A DNA stretch of 12,969 bases from an uncultured Clostridia bacterium (GTDB lineage: Bacteria > Bacillota > Clostridia > Oscillospirales > Oscillospiraceae): positions 1 to 12,969 of the forward strand of contig CAMJHX010000016.1 of NCBI GenBank assembly GCA_946405655.1. Reading direction: 5' to 3'. Shown here in pieces: positions 6,338-12,969 of the stretch (its first letter is position 1; each line of letters begins with the position of its first letter). The notes below the pieces were generated by a model. The model did no database searches. It was not told where the DNA came from and saw only the letters and a program-made list of their open reading frames with translations. Position numbers and translations under genes: made by a program.

Positions 6338-7214
6338 TCTCAAGACCCACCGCCGGAAGCGCAAGGCGGTGCAGGGACTCTGGGCGCTGTTGACCAACGC
6401 GCATCTGAGCGGCTTTGTTACGGGACAGATCTATTCCGGTCCGCTCAAGCGCTTCTGTGTGCCGGGCATGAACTGCTATGCCTGTCCCGGCGCGCTCGGC
6501 GCCTGTCCGATCGGCGCGCTGCAGGCGATGATCACCGGGCGAAAGCCGCGCTTTGCCTTCTATGTGCTGGGCTGGCTTGCGCTGCTGGGCGTGCTGGTCG
6601 GCCGCTTTATCTGCGGTTGGCTGTGCCCGTTCGGGCTCGTTCAGGAGCTGCTGTATATGATCCCGACGCCGAAGCTGACCGTTCCGAAAGCGCTGGACAA
6701 GCGCCTGCGATATCTGAAATACGGCTTTCTGCTGGTGTTTGTGCTTCTGCTGCCGACCATTCTGCGCGATGAATTCGGCCTCAGCGTGCCGTATTTCTGC
6801 AAGTGGATCTGCCCGGTCGGCATGCTCGAGGGCGGCGTTCCGCTCGCGCTGCTGGATCGCGGCATTCGTGGCGCTGCACACGCGCTCTATGCATGGAAGC
6901 TTGCGATCCTGATTTTTGTCCTCCTGCTGTCCGTGTTCATCCACCGGCCGTTTTGCAAATATGTCTGTCCGCTCGGCGCGTTTTATGCGCTGTTCCAGAA
7001 AATCAGCGTTCTGCGCATGGAAGTGGATACGGATGCCTGCATCCAATGCGGCGCCTGTGCCAGGATCTGCAGGATGCAGGTCGATCCCGCGAAAACGCCA
7101 AACAGCGCCGAGTGCATCCGCTGCGGCGCGTGCATTCACGCCTGCCCCAGGAACGCTCTGAAATTCCGTGCCGCCGGAAAAGGAACCTCCGGCGCCGAAA
7201 GGAGAACCACATGA
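6330..7214 (+). CDS. NapH/YccM-like membrane 4Fe-4S binding protein
   Basis: A polytopic iron-sulfur protein of 294 residues if started at TTG 6330. It has hydrophobic segments around 74-94, 131-147 and 190-205 and repeated CxxxCP motifs at their edges: CVPGMNCYACP (43-52), CGWLCP (95-100), CKWICP (157-162) and CKYVCP (209-214). The C-terminal soluble tail has two complete ferredoxin motifs, Cys237/240/243/247 and Cys262/265/268/272, for two [4Fe-4S] clusters. NapH/NosR/YccM relatives carry electrons between the quinone pool or ferredoxin and extracytoplasmic partners. The start is chosen because GGAG (6316-6319) lies 10 bases upstream and the TTG overlaps the stop of the mini-protein (TTGGCTGA). 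The frame extends upstream to 6222, but that would overlap the whole mini-protein. It ends in an ATGA overlap with the lipoprotein gene. No reductase subunit is adjacent, so the electron source is unknown. Confidence 0.88.
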   Translation: MADLKTHRRKRKAVQGLWALLTNAHLSGFVTGQIYSGPLKRFCVPGMNCYACPGALGACPIGALQAMITGRKPRFAFYVLGWLALLGVLVGRFICGWLCPFGLVQELLYMIPTPKLTVPKALDKRLRYLKYGFLLVFVLLLPTILRDEFGLSVPYFCKWICPVGMLEGGVPLALLDRGIRGAAHALYAWKLAILIFVLLLSVFIHRPFCKYVCPLGAFYALFQKISVLRMEVDTDACIQCGACARICRMQVDPAKTPNSAECIRCGACIHACPRNALKFRAAGKGTSGAERRTT

Positions 7215-7753
7215 AAAAACGCTTGCTGATCGTTCTGCTCTGCCTGCTGCTTGCGGTCTCCGCCTGCGGCAAAACCGAGATCCGCCCGGCGGCGGACGAG
7301 CCTGCAGCCAAGGCGGATGCGCAGACACTCTCGTTTGAAACGGCCGATCTGAACGGCAATGCTGTCTCGAGCGAGGAGCTCTTCTCTTCGCACAAGATCA
7401 CGATGGTGAATGTGATGACCACCTGGTGCAGGTACTGCATTCAGGAGCTGCCGGAGCTGCAGGAGCTGAGCGAGGCATATGCGGAGAAGGACTGCGCCAT
7501 CGTCGGCATCCTGTATGACGGGACGGACGATGCTCTGCTCGAGACCGGGCGCTCTTTGATGGAGCAGGCGGGCGCAAGCTACACGGTGCTGCAGCCGTGG
7601 GACGGCATGGAGGCGCAGATCCCCGTGCAGGCGTTTCCGACCACGTTCTTTGTAAACAGCGCCGGCGAGATCGTGGGGGAGACCATCCTCGGCGCGGAGT
7701 TAGCGCGCTATACAGCGCAGCTGGACACGCTTCTGGCACAGACGGCGGAATAA
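7211..7753 (+). CDS. TlpA/ResA-like thioredoxin-fold lipoprotein
   Basis: A 180-residue secreted lipoprotein. A lysine-arginine start and hydrophobic core (1-15) lead to the lipobox VSAC with Cys19 as the lipidated residue. After a short linker, a thioredoxin-like domain carries the redox motif TTWCRYCIQELP (Trp72-Cys73-x-x-Cys76) and the cis-proline in AFPTTFFVN (Pro143). This family reduces or exchanges disulfides outside the membrane, for example in cytochrome c maturation or repair of oxidised surface proteins. The ATG overlaps the stop of the iron-sulfur protein gene (ATGA), with AGGAG upstream, and an intrinsic terminator follows. The context suggests it receives electrons from the iron-sulfur membrane protein, possibly through the CXXC mini-protein; this replaces the usual CcdA/DsbD partner, which is not present here (inference). 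Confidence 0.92.
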   Translation: MKKRLLIVLLCLLLAVSACGKTEIRPAADEPAAKADAQTLSFETADLNGNAVSSEELFSSHKITMVNVMTTWCRYCIQELPELQELSEAYAEKDCAIVGILYDGTDDALLETGRSLMEQAGASYTVLQPWDGMEAQIPVQAFPTTFFVNSAGEIVGETILGAELARYTAQLDTLLAQTAE

Positions 7754-7759
7754 AACGGA

Positions 7760-7791
7760 TCCGGGAGCCTGCGGGCTCCCGGAATTTGTTT
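7760..7791 (+). terminator. Intrinsic terminator of the redox operon
   Basis: A perfect 10-base stem (TCCGGGAGCC at 7760-7769 with GGCTCCCGGA at 7774-7783) with a TGCG loop is followed by ATTTGTTT. It begins 6 bases after the lipoprotein stop codon. Confidence 0.85.
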
Positions 7792-7803
7792 GATTGCACG
7801 GTT

Positions 7804-7818
7804 GAATTACTGTAATTC
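7804..7818. promoter_or_regulatory. Perfect 15-base palindrome upstream of the VanW gene promoter
   Basis: GAATTAC and GTAATTC are perfect inverted copies around a single T. The dyad lies 24 bases upstream of the predicted -35 of the VanW gene. Its position would suit an activator or repressor. No known operator consensus was recognised, and no regulator gene is adjacent. Confidence 0.4.
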
Positions 7819-7842
7819 TTGTAGGATTAAGCGCTTTTACCG

Positions 7843-7871
7843 TGGACAATGCACTCGAAATTTGCTATGAT
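7843..7871 (+). promoter_or_regulatory. Sigma-A type promoter of the VanW-domain gene
   Basis: TGGACA (7843-7848) and TATGAT (7866-7871) are separated by 17 bases; each matches the consensus at five of six positions. Predicted transcription start is near 7878, about 34 bases before the TTG start codon. Confidence 0.75.
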
Positions 7872-7911
7872 AAAGCAATGAAAAGACCTTATTAAGGAGA
7901 GAACCCGACTC

Positions 7912-9456
7912 TTGCGAATCTTCAGTTCCAAATCGATTTATACCAGCGACGCCGCCCGCGCGGAATATGAGCGGGAGACCGGCGGCGTTGTGACGGCGTC
8001 GCCGCCGAAAAGCAGGCTGCACCTTCGACCGCGCGATTGGCTGATCCTCGGCCTGATCGCGGCAGCGCTCTGCCTGCTGATGCTCGGCGGCGCTTATCTT
8101 GTTTCCAATCGAACCACGATCTTTCCCGGCGTGAACGTCAACGGCACCAAGCTCTCCGGCATGGAGACGGCGCAGGCGACGGCCACGGCCAGACTCGCCG
8201 GCTGGGACGGGTCTGACCGCGCGGTGCTCACCGTGCTGCTCCCGGGCGAGAACAGCATGACCGTCCGCTCCGGCGTTGCCGGATGGAGCCAGAGCGCCCG
8301 CGCCGCGGCGGAGGCAGCGATGGATTACGGCCGCAGGAGCAATCTGCTCGGCAACCTCTTTGCCTATCTCCGCAGCGGTCTTTTTGGCTACAATGTGGCA
8401 ACGGACCTCGGCGATGAAATCGACGCCGATGCGCTTCACGAGCAGGTCAATGAAACGGTGCGTCAGGTCAATCTGGATCTCTCCGGCGGCAATCTGGAGC
8501 TGGACGAGGAGGCGCAGCTTCTGCGCGTGACGAAGGGCGCGGAGCTTTTGCTCGCCGATCCCGACGAGGTTTATCGGAAGACGCTCACCGCACTGGAAAA
8601 TCACAAGGACATTGCGGATTGCGTCACGAAGACGGACAGCGATGCGGAGATCAAAGAGATCGATCTGCAGCAACTGCACGATCAGATCTGCGGCGACCCG
8701 GTGAACGCTTATTTTGACACCGAGACCATGGAGATCGCCGATGCGCGCTCCGGCGTGCAGTTTGATGTTTCGGAGGCGCAGCGCCTGTGGGATGAGGCGG
8801 GAGTCGGAGACGTGGTGGAGATCCCCTGCGTGGTCACGCCGGCGGCGTTTCAAAAGGACGACGCGTCGCTCTTCAGAGACCTGCTCGCCGTCAAGAGCAC
8901 GCCGCTCGGCGGCAGCAGCTGGAATCGCGTGAACAATGTGACGCTTGCGGCGTCGAAAATCCATGATGTGGTGCTTTATCCCGGGCAGAGCTTTTCCTAT
9001 AACGAAACGGTCGGCCAGCGCACTGCGGAAGCGGGCTTCCGCACAGCGGCTGCCTATGCCGACGGCGAGGTGGTGCAGGAGCTGGGCGGCGGAATCTGTC
9101 AGGTGTCCTCCACGCTCTACTGGTGCGCCATGACAGCAAACCTCAAGATCCTGGAGCGCACGAACCACATGTTCTCCGTGGGCTATATCGAGCCCGGTAT
9201 GGACGCCACAGTCAGCTGGGGCGCGCCGGATTTTCGCTTTGAAAACAACCGTACCTTCCCGGTGGCGATCGTGGCATACGTGCAGAACGGCATGCTCACG
9301 GTGGAGATCTGGGGCACCAATGTGGACGGAAGCTATGCGAAGATTGACTATTACGTGAACGGAAAGACCGTCACGACTTACCGTCATGTTTTCGATGCGT
9401 GGGGCACGGAGCTCTCCAGCGAGGTGGAGGCTGTGAGCACCTACCGCTCCCACTAA
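7912..9456 (+). CDS. VanW-family membrane-anchored cell wall protein with PG_binding_4-like region
   Basis: The 514-residue product has a cytoplasmic N-terminus of about 40 residues, one transmembrane helix (about 43-64) and a long outer part. IFPGVNVNGTKLSGM (about 70-84) marks the start of a YoaR/PG_binding_4-like region. The VanW domain occupies about 330-460, with NNVTLAASKIHDVVLYPGQS, SFSYNETVG, and ELGGGICQVSSTLYW (near 390). VanW was named from the VanB vancomycin cluster, but stand-alone homologues are widespread in Clostridia and their biochemical role is unsettled; a role in wall assembly or peptidoglycan binding is inferred. No vanH/A/X-like ligase or dipeptidase lies nearby, so resistance is not implied. 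The start is TTG at 7912, with AAGGAGAG about 10 bases upstream; an ATG at 7878 closes after five codons. It is monocistronic, with its own promoter and the terminator shared with purA. Confidence 0.92.
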   Translation: MRIFSSKSIYTSDAARAEYERETGGVVTASPPKSRLHLRPRDWLILGLIAAALCLLMLGGAYLVSNRTTIFPGVNVNGTKLSGMETAQATATARLAGWDGSDRAVLTVLLPGENSMTVRSGVAGWSQSARAAAEAAMDYGRRSNLLGNLFAYLRSGLFGYNVATDLGDEIDADALHEQVNETVRQVNLDLSGGNLELDEEAQLLRVTKGAELLLADPDEVYRKTLTALENHKDIADCVTKTDSDAEIKEIDLQQLHDQICGDPVNAYFDTETMEIADARSGVQFDVSEAQRLWDEAGVGDVVEIPCVVTPAAFQKDDASLFRDLLAVKSTPLGGSSWNRVNNVTLAASKIHDVVLYPGQSFSYNETVGQRTAEAGFRTAAAYADGEVVQELGGGICQVSSTLYWCAMTANLKILERTNHMFSVGYIEPGMDATVSWGAPDFRFENNRTFPVAIVAYVQNGMLTVEIWGTNVDGSYAKIDYYVNGKTVTTYRHVFDAWGTELSSEVEAVSTYRSH

Positions 9457-9461
9457 CACAG

Positions 9462-9498
9462 AAAAATCGGCTGTCTGCATTTCAGACAGCCGATTTTT
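9462..9498. terminator. Bidirectional terminator between the VanW gene and purA
   Basis: A perfect 16-base stem (left arm 9462-9477, right arm 9483-9498) with a CATTT loop begins with five A and ends with five T. It can therefore work on both strands. It sits 5 bases after the VanW stop and 15 bases after the purA stop, ending both convergent transcripts. Confidence 0.93.
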
Positions 9499-9513
9499 AT
9501 ATGCACATTTTAA

Positions 9514-10788
9514 TCAGAACAGCTTGATGTACGCGTCGCGGTCTGCGCCGACGGAGACGTATTTGATCCGGCAGCCGACAGCGGCCTCCAGATAGCGGAC
9601 GTAGTCCATCGCTTCCTTCGGCAGATCCTCCGCCTTGCGGCAGCCGGAAATGTCGCAGTGGAAGCCGGGCAGATATTCATAGACGGGCTTGGCCTTGTTC
9701 AGCGGCACGCCGATGGGGAAGCGGTCGGTGCGAACGCCGTCGATCTCATAGGCGACGCAGACGGGGATCTTCTCCATGTAGCTCAGCACGTCCATCTTCG
9801 TGAGCGCGATGCTCGTGCAGCCCTGCATCTTCACGCCGTACTTCGAGGCGACCACGTCAAAGCCGCCCACGCGGCGGGGTCTGCCGGTGGCGGCGCCGTA
9901 TTCACCGCCGGCCTCGCGCAGCGCGTCCGCCTCCTCGCCGAACATCTCGCAGGTGAAGGGGCCCTCGCCCACGCAACTGGAATATGCCTTCATGATGCCG
10001 ATGACATTGTCCAGATCCACGTCGGGAATGCCGGCGCCGAGCGTGGCATAGGCCGCGATCGTGCTGGAGCCGGAGGTGTAGGGGTAGATGCCGAAGTCAA
10101 TGTCACGCAGCGCGCCGAGCTGCGCCTCAAAGAGGACGGACTTGTTGTCCTCGATCGCCTCGTGCAGGAAGTCTGTCGTATCGCAGACGTAATCCTTGAA
10201 GGGCATGGCGTAGGTGTCGATCCACTCCATCATCTCGTCGAGATTGATCGGCTCGTGGCCATAGCCGTTCACGACAAAGAGGTTCTTCCACTCAATGATG
10301 TCGGCAAGCCTTGCCTTGAGCGCCTCGCGGTCGGCGAGATCGCCCATGCGCAGGGACTTCTTCATATATTTGTCCGAGTAGGCGGGGGAGATGCCGCGGC
10401 GGGTCGAGCCGAACTTCTTGTCCGCCAGACGGTCCTCCTCCAGGCAGTCGAGCAGCTTGTGATACGGCATGCAGATGCAGGCCTTGTCGCTGATCTTCAG
10501 ATGCTTCGGCGTCACCTCGATGCCGCCGTCGCGGATGCGGCCGATCTCGTGGAAGAGGTGCTCGGTGTCGATGACCATGCCGGGACCCATCACGTTCACG
10601 GTCTCGTCGCGCAGAATGCCGGAGGGGAGCAGATTCAAAACGAACTTGCCCTTGTCGTTGATGACGGTGTGACCGGCGTTGTTGCCGCCCTGATAGCGCA
10701 CGACAACGTCGTATTTCTGGCTGAGCAGGTCGACCATGCGGCCCTTGCCCTCGTCGCCCCAGTTGATGCCTACAATGGATGTTAACAT
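9514..10788 (-). CDS. purA: Adenylosuccinate synthetase
   Basis: A 424-residue enzyme joining IMP and aspartate with GTP to form adenylosuccinate, the first committed step to AMP. Diagnostic segments are GINWGDEGKGRMVDLL (8-23, with the catalytic Asp), QGGNNAGHTV (33-42, catalytic His), STRRGISPAYSDK (the IMP/GTP region), QLGALRDIDFGIYPYTSGSS, the TGRPRRVGGFD loop, and the C-terminal LTKMDVLSY GTP-binding segment. The GALRDIDFG variant differs from the enterobacterial TLLDIDHGTYPF form but is the style I know from Ruminococcaceae PurA. The ATG at 10786-10788 follows AGGAGG. The gene starts 15 bases after the purB stop, so synthetase and lyase are made together for the two steps from IMP to AMP. 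It ends at the shared bidirectional terminator. Confidence 0.97.
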   Translation of the reverse strand: MLTSIVGINWGDEGKGRMVDLLSQKYDVVVRYQGGNNAGHTVINDKGKFVLNLLPSGILRDETVNVMGPGMVIDTEHLFHEIGRIRDGGIEVTPKHLKISDKACICMPYHKLLDCLEEDRLADKKFGSTRRGISPAYSDKYMKKSLRMGDLADREALKARLADIIEWKNLFVVNGYGHEPINLDEMMEWIDTYAMPFKDYVCDTTDFLHEAIEDNKSVLFEAQLGALRDIDFGIYPYTSGSSTIAAYATLGAGIPDVDLDNVIGIMKAYSSCVGEGPFTCEMFGEEADALREAGGEYGAATGRPRRVGGFDVVASKYGVKMQGCTSIALTKMDVLSYMEKIPVCVAYEIDGVRTDRFPIGVPLNKAKPVYEYLPGFHCDISGCRKAEDLPKEAMDYVRYLEAAVGCRIKYVSVGADRDAYIKLF

Positions 10789-10803
10789 TGTTACTGCCTC
10801 CTG

Positions 10804-12237
10804 TTAAACAGATACCACGGCCTCCTGGCCGAGACTGTCCTGATTCTGGTCCAAAACGGGCTTTACATATTCGCTGAGAAAACGCTCGGTCTGCTGCACG
10901 GCCATGCCGGTAAAGCGGATCGGATCGCTCACGGCCCTGAGCTCATCCTCAGTGAGGCCGAAGATCGGATCGCTCAGAATTCGGTCGAACAGATCGTTCG
11001 GCCTGCCGTTGAGCTTCACTTCCTTGGCAGCCGCCACGCTGTGCTGACGGATGGCCTCGTGCAGCGCCTGACGGTCGCCGCCCTTTTCCTTCACGCAGTA
11101 CATGAGAATGTTCTCCGTCGCCATGAAGGGGAGCTCGTCGTTCAAGAGCTTGGCCGCCATCTTGGGATAGACGGTCATGCCGCGCACGATGTTGAGATAG
11201 AGGTTGAGGATGCCGTCCACGGCGAGAAACGCCTCGGGAAGGCTGATGCGGCGGTTGGCGGAATCGTCCAGCGTGCGCTCAAACCACTGGGTCGAGGCGG
11301 TCATGGCCGCGTTCTGCACATCGCTCACCACATAGCGCGCGAGCGAGGCGATGCGCTCCGAGCGCATGGGGTTTCGCTTGTAGGCCATGGCGGAGGAACC
11401 GATCTGTCCGGCCTCAAAGGGCTCGTCCACGACCTTGAGGTGGCTCAGCAGGCGAATGTCGTTGGAGAACTTCGCCGCGCTCTGCGCAACGCCGCCGAGC
11501 GCCTGCAGCACCTGATAGTCCACCTTGCGGCTGTAGGTCTGGCCGCTGACGGGGTAAGCGCCGGGCATGCCCATTTTCTCGCAGATCTTCTGCTCCAATT
11601 CTACCACCTTGGCGTCATCCCCGTCAAACAGCGCAAGGAAGCTCGCGCCGGTGCCGGTCGTGCCCTTGCAGCCGAGCAGACGCAGATGGTCCAGCTGGAA
11701 GTCCAGCTGCTGCAGATCCATCAGCAGATCCTGCATCCAGAGCGTGGCGCGCTTGCCCATCGTGGTGGGCTGCGCCGCCTGAAAATGCGTGTAGGCCAGC
11801 GTCGGCAGCGCCTTGTGCTGCTCGGCAAAGTCCGCGAGCGCCGCAAGCACGTTCAGCAGCATGCCGCGCACCAGCAGCAGACCCTGCCGCATGAGCAGAA
11901 TGTCCGTGTTGTCGCCGACATAGCAGCTGGTGGCGCCGAGGTGGATGATCGGCTTTGCCGCGGGGCAGGCCTCGCCGAAGGTGAGCACGTGCGCCATCAC
12001 GTCATGACGCACCTCGTGCTCGCGCGCGGCTGCAAAGGCATAGTCAATGTCCGTGATGTGCTCCTTCATCTGGGCGATCTGCTCGTCCGTGATGGGAAGC
12101 CCCAGCTCCTGCTCGCTCTCGGCCAGCGCGATCCAGAGCCTGCGCCAGGTGGAGAACTTCGTGTCGTCTGAAAACAGACGCTGCATTTCCTTGCCCGCGT
12201 AGCGGGCGCAGAGTGGATTCATGTAGGTGTCGTGCAT
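10804..12237 (-). CDS. purB: Adenylosuccinate lyase
   Basis: A 477-residue member of the fumarase/aspartase superfamily. It cleaves adenylosuccinate to AMP and fumarate, and SAICAR to AICAR, and so serves both the AMP branch and the main purine pathway. Signature segments are HLGATSCYVGDN (near 90), YTHFQAAQPTTMGKRA (near 147, catalytic His region) and the flexible active-site loop GSSAMAYKRNPMRSERI (near 280), plus TQWFERTLDDSANRR. The start is taken as the ATG at 12235-12237 (MHDTYMNPLCARYAG), the usual N-terminus of clostridial PurB, with AAAGGA upstream. The frame is open to a GTG at 12264, but the predicted promoter makes that unlikely. It is the first gene of the purB-purA operon and is divergent from the glutamine synthetase gene. 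Confidence 0.96.
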   Translation of the reverse strand: MHDTYMNPLCARYAGKEMQRLFSDDTKFSTWRRLWIALAESEQELGLPITDEQIAQMKEHITDIDYAFAAAREHEVRHDVMAHVLTFGEACPAAKPIIHLGATSCYVGDNTDILLMRQGLLLVRGMLLNVLAALADFAEQHKALPTLAYTHFQAAQPTTMGKRATLWMQDLLMDLQQLDFQLDHLRLLGCKGTTGTGASFLALFDGDDAKVVELEQKICEKMGMPGAYPVSGQTYSRKVDYQVLQALGGVAQSAAKFSNDIRLLSHLKVVDEPFEAGQIGSSAMAYKRNPMRSERIASLARYVVSDVQNAAMTASTQWFERTLDDSANRRISLPEAFLAVDGILNLYLNIVRGMTVYPKMAAKLLNDELPFMATENILMYCVKEKGGDRQALHEAIRQHSVAAAKEVKLNGRPNDLFDRILSDPIFGLTEDELRAVSDPIRFTGMAVQQTERFLSEYVKPVLDQNQDSLGQEAVVSV

Positions 12238-12271
12238 GTTGCCTTGATCCTTTCTTTTTTTCACAACATAT

Positions 12272-12300
12272 AGTATATCTCAACGCGACGAAAAATGGAA
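12272..12300 (-). promoter_or_regulatory. Probable purB-purA promoter
   Basis: On the minus strand TATACT (12272-12277) is a good -10 and TTCCAT (12295-12300), 17 bases upstream, a weak -35. Transcription would start near 12265, about 28 bases before the purB ATG. A weak -35 next to an upstream palindrome would fit activator-dependent expression (inference). No purine riboswitch or PurBox was recognised in the leader. Confidence 0.5.
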
Positions 12301-12312
12301 CCTGTTTTTTTA

Positions 12313-12344
12313 GATTCTGTATGCGTGAAAATCACGTCAGAATC
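12313..12344. promoter_or_regulatory. Two-tier interrupted palindrome between divergent purB and glnN
   Basis: GATTCTG (12313-12319) and CAGAATC (12338-12344) form perfect outer arms, and CGTGA (12324-12328) and TCACG (12332-12336) perfect inner arms around AAA. The outer spacers are 4 bases and 1 base. The dyad begins 13 bases beyond the purB -35 and is far upstream of the glnN promoter, which suits a DNA-binding protein site. Neither strand has a T-run after the hairpin, so it is not a terminator. Near-direct copies of AATCCGGCGA follow at about 12341-12360. Confidence 0.5.
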
Positions 12345-12417
12345 CGGCGAATCCCGGCGAGAAATTGTGAGAATCAATAAAAATGAAGAAATCATTCATT
12401 TTTTGGAAATCCGCGCC

Positions 12418-12446
12418 TTGACATTCCGCGCAAAAGGGAGTAAAGT
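12418..12446 (+). promoter_or_regulatory. Sigma-A type promoter of the glutamine synthetase gene
   Basis: A perfect TTGACA (12418-12423) and TAAAGT (12441-12446) are 17 bases apart. Predicted transcription start is near 12453, giving a leader of about 85 bases that contains the hairpin at 12459-12507. Confidence 0.82.
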
Positions 12447-12458
12447 GACGGCATTGAA

Positions 12459-12507
12459 CGGCAATGGAGTCGCGGAGAGGGTTCTCTGGGCCTCATTGCC
12501 GCTTTTT
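12459..12507 (+). terminator. Terminator-like hairpin in the glnN leader (candidate attenuator)
   Basis: CGGCAATG (12459-12466) and CATTGCCG (12494-12501) pair perfectly over 8 bases; the loop holds a small inner hairpin AGAG-GGTT-CTCT. The stem is followed by CTTTTTG (five T at 12503-12507). It lies between the glnN promoter and its ribosome binding site (GAAAGGGG). A competing hairpin, CATTG (12452-12456) with CAATG (12462-12466), uses the left arm of the terminator. The structure is seen; regulation by attenuation is inferred. Confidence 0.6.
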
Positions 12508-12536
12508 GTATCTCAACCACGAAAGGGGAAATTCAT

Positions 12537-12969
12537 ATGGCTAGGATTGCGGAGATTTTTGCTTCCAACGTGTTCAGTGACGCCGTGATGAAGGAGCGGC
12601 TGCCCAAGGAGACCTATCGGCAGGTGCAGCGCACGATTCAGACCGGCAAGCGTCTGGATGACGAGGCTGCCCGCATTGTGGCCAACGCCATGAAGGACTG
12701 GGCGATCGAAAAGGGCTGCACGCACTTTACGCATTGGTTCCAGCCAATGACCGGCGTGACCGCTGAGAAGCATGACAGCTTCATTTCTCCGGTCGATCAG
12801 GGCCATGTGATCATGGAGTTCTCCGGCAAGGAGCTTGTCCGCGGCGAGCCGGATGCGTCGAGCTTCCCCTCCGGCGGCCTGCGCGCGACCTTTGAGGCCA
12901 GAGGCTATACCGCATGGGACCCGACGAGCTACGCCTTCATCAAGGAGAACGTGCTCTGCATCCCGACGG
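12537..12969 (+). CDS. glnN: Type III glutamine synthetase, N-terminal part (runs off window)
   Basis: The frame opens with ATG 12537-12539 after GAAAGGGG and gives 144 codons to the window edge. MARIAEIFASNVFSDAVMKE is the typical start of GlnN-type (GSIII) enzymes, and HFTHWFQPMTGVTAEKHDSF (63-82) is their N-terminal signature block. The following FSGKELVRGEPDASSFPSGG and RATFEARGYTAWDPTS segments also fit the family. The enzyme makes glutamine from glutamate, ammonia and ATP. GSIII subunits are about 700 residues, so roughly a fifth is visible and the catalytic metal ligands lie outside. It is divergent from purB, which belongs to a pathway that consumes glutamine nitrogen. A promoter and a leader terminator hairpin suggest transcriptional plus attenuation control. 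Confidence 0.95.
   Translation, partial: MARIAEIFASNVFSDAVMKERLPKETYRQVQRTIQTGKRLDDEAARIVANAMKDWAIEKGCTHFTHWFQPMTGVTAEKHDSFISPVDQGHVIMEFSGKELVRGEPDASSFPSGGLRATFEARGYTAWDPTSYAFIKENVLCIPT

Noticed and set aside
6159..7328. 389-codon minus-strand frame opposite the redox operon
   Set aside because: Arg/Ala/Gln-rich product without motifs; the plus strand holds three genes with clear cysteine signatures and signals.
7912..9456. VanW gene as evidence of a vancomycin resistance cluster
   Set aside because: No ligase, dehydrogenase, dipeptidase or VanR/VanS genes are adjacent; stand-alone VanW proteins are common in Clostridia.
7837..9480. 547-codon open frame on the minus strand opposite the VanW gene
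   Set aside because: Shadow frame; it would cross the bidirectional terminator and has no recognisable domain, whereas the plus frame has a membrane helix and a VanW domain.
9658..10785. Long plus-strand frames opposite purA and purB (also 11041-12171)
   Set aside because: Composition and position show antisense shadows of well-recognised enzymes.
12452..12507. Glutamine riboswitch or ANTAR two-hairpin element in the glnN leader
   Set aside because: I could not match the glutamine riboswitch core, and the loops are 5 and 4 bases instead of the hexaloop with A1 and G4 required by ANTAR proteins.
12295..12588. 97-codon plus-strand frame overlapping the glnN start
   Set aside because: It begins in the purB promoter, runs through the glnN promoter and hairpin, and overlaps glnN out of frame; no family resemblance.

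Overview
The window looks like a chromosomal segment of a GC-rich gut-type Clostridia, most likely of the Oscillospiraceae/Ruminococcaceae group. Reasons: strong AGGAGG-type ribosome binding sites before almost every gene, use of GTG and TTG starts, a PcrA-type helicase, a CD1871A-type CXXC mini-protein, VanW and HxlR family proteins, a type III glutamine synthetase, and clostridial-type PurA and PurB sequences. The lineage is inferred from protein style, not from a marker gene. No rRNA, tRNA, transposase, phage structural gene or CRISPR array was seen.

Left block (1-4277, minus strand): a DNA repair operon reading leftward. A consensus-like promoter (TTGACG-17-TATAAT) drives an AlkD-like DNA alkylation repair protein. 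It is followed 4 bases later by a PcrA/UvrD helicase and then, across a heptamer-built long palindrome, by a Y-family translesion polymerase cut off by the window edge.

Middle left (4288-6148): a divergent pair consisting of a flavodoxin-fold FMN reductase (minus) and an HxlR-type regulator (plus), with an inverted repeat between them. The flavoprotein frame carries an in-frame TAA at 4450-4452. The coding frame stays open and family-like for another 39 codons, up to a stop placed just before a terminator, so the gene looks nonsense-interrupted. Downstream of the regulator is a free-standing CHAP plus peptidoglycan-binding (endolysin-like) protein with no signal peptide and no phage neighbours.

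Middle (6145-7791, plus): a tight three-gene redox operon with its own promoter and terminator. It encodes a 45-residue membrane peptide ending in a cysteine motif (CD1871A type), a NapH-like polytopic membrane iron-sulfur protein with a 2[4Fe-4S] tail, and a TlpA/ResA-like thioredoxin lipoprotein. The overlaps of the three genes suggest translational coupling. Together they look like a route for moving electrons across the membrane to an extracytoplasmic thiol protein (inference).

Right (7804-12969): a VanW-domain membrane protein (plus) converges on the purB-purA operon (minus) at a shared bidirectional terminator. purB is divergent from a type III glutamine synthetase gene (plus) that runs off the right edge. 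The purB-glnN spacer holds two promoters, a long interrupted palindrome and a terminator-like hairpin in the glnN leader, which suggests transcription attenuation.
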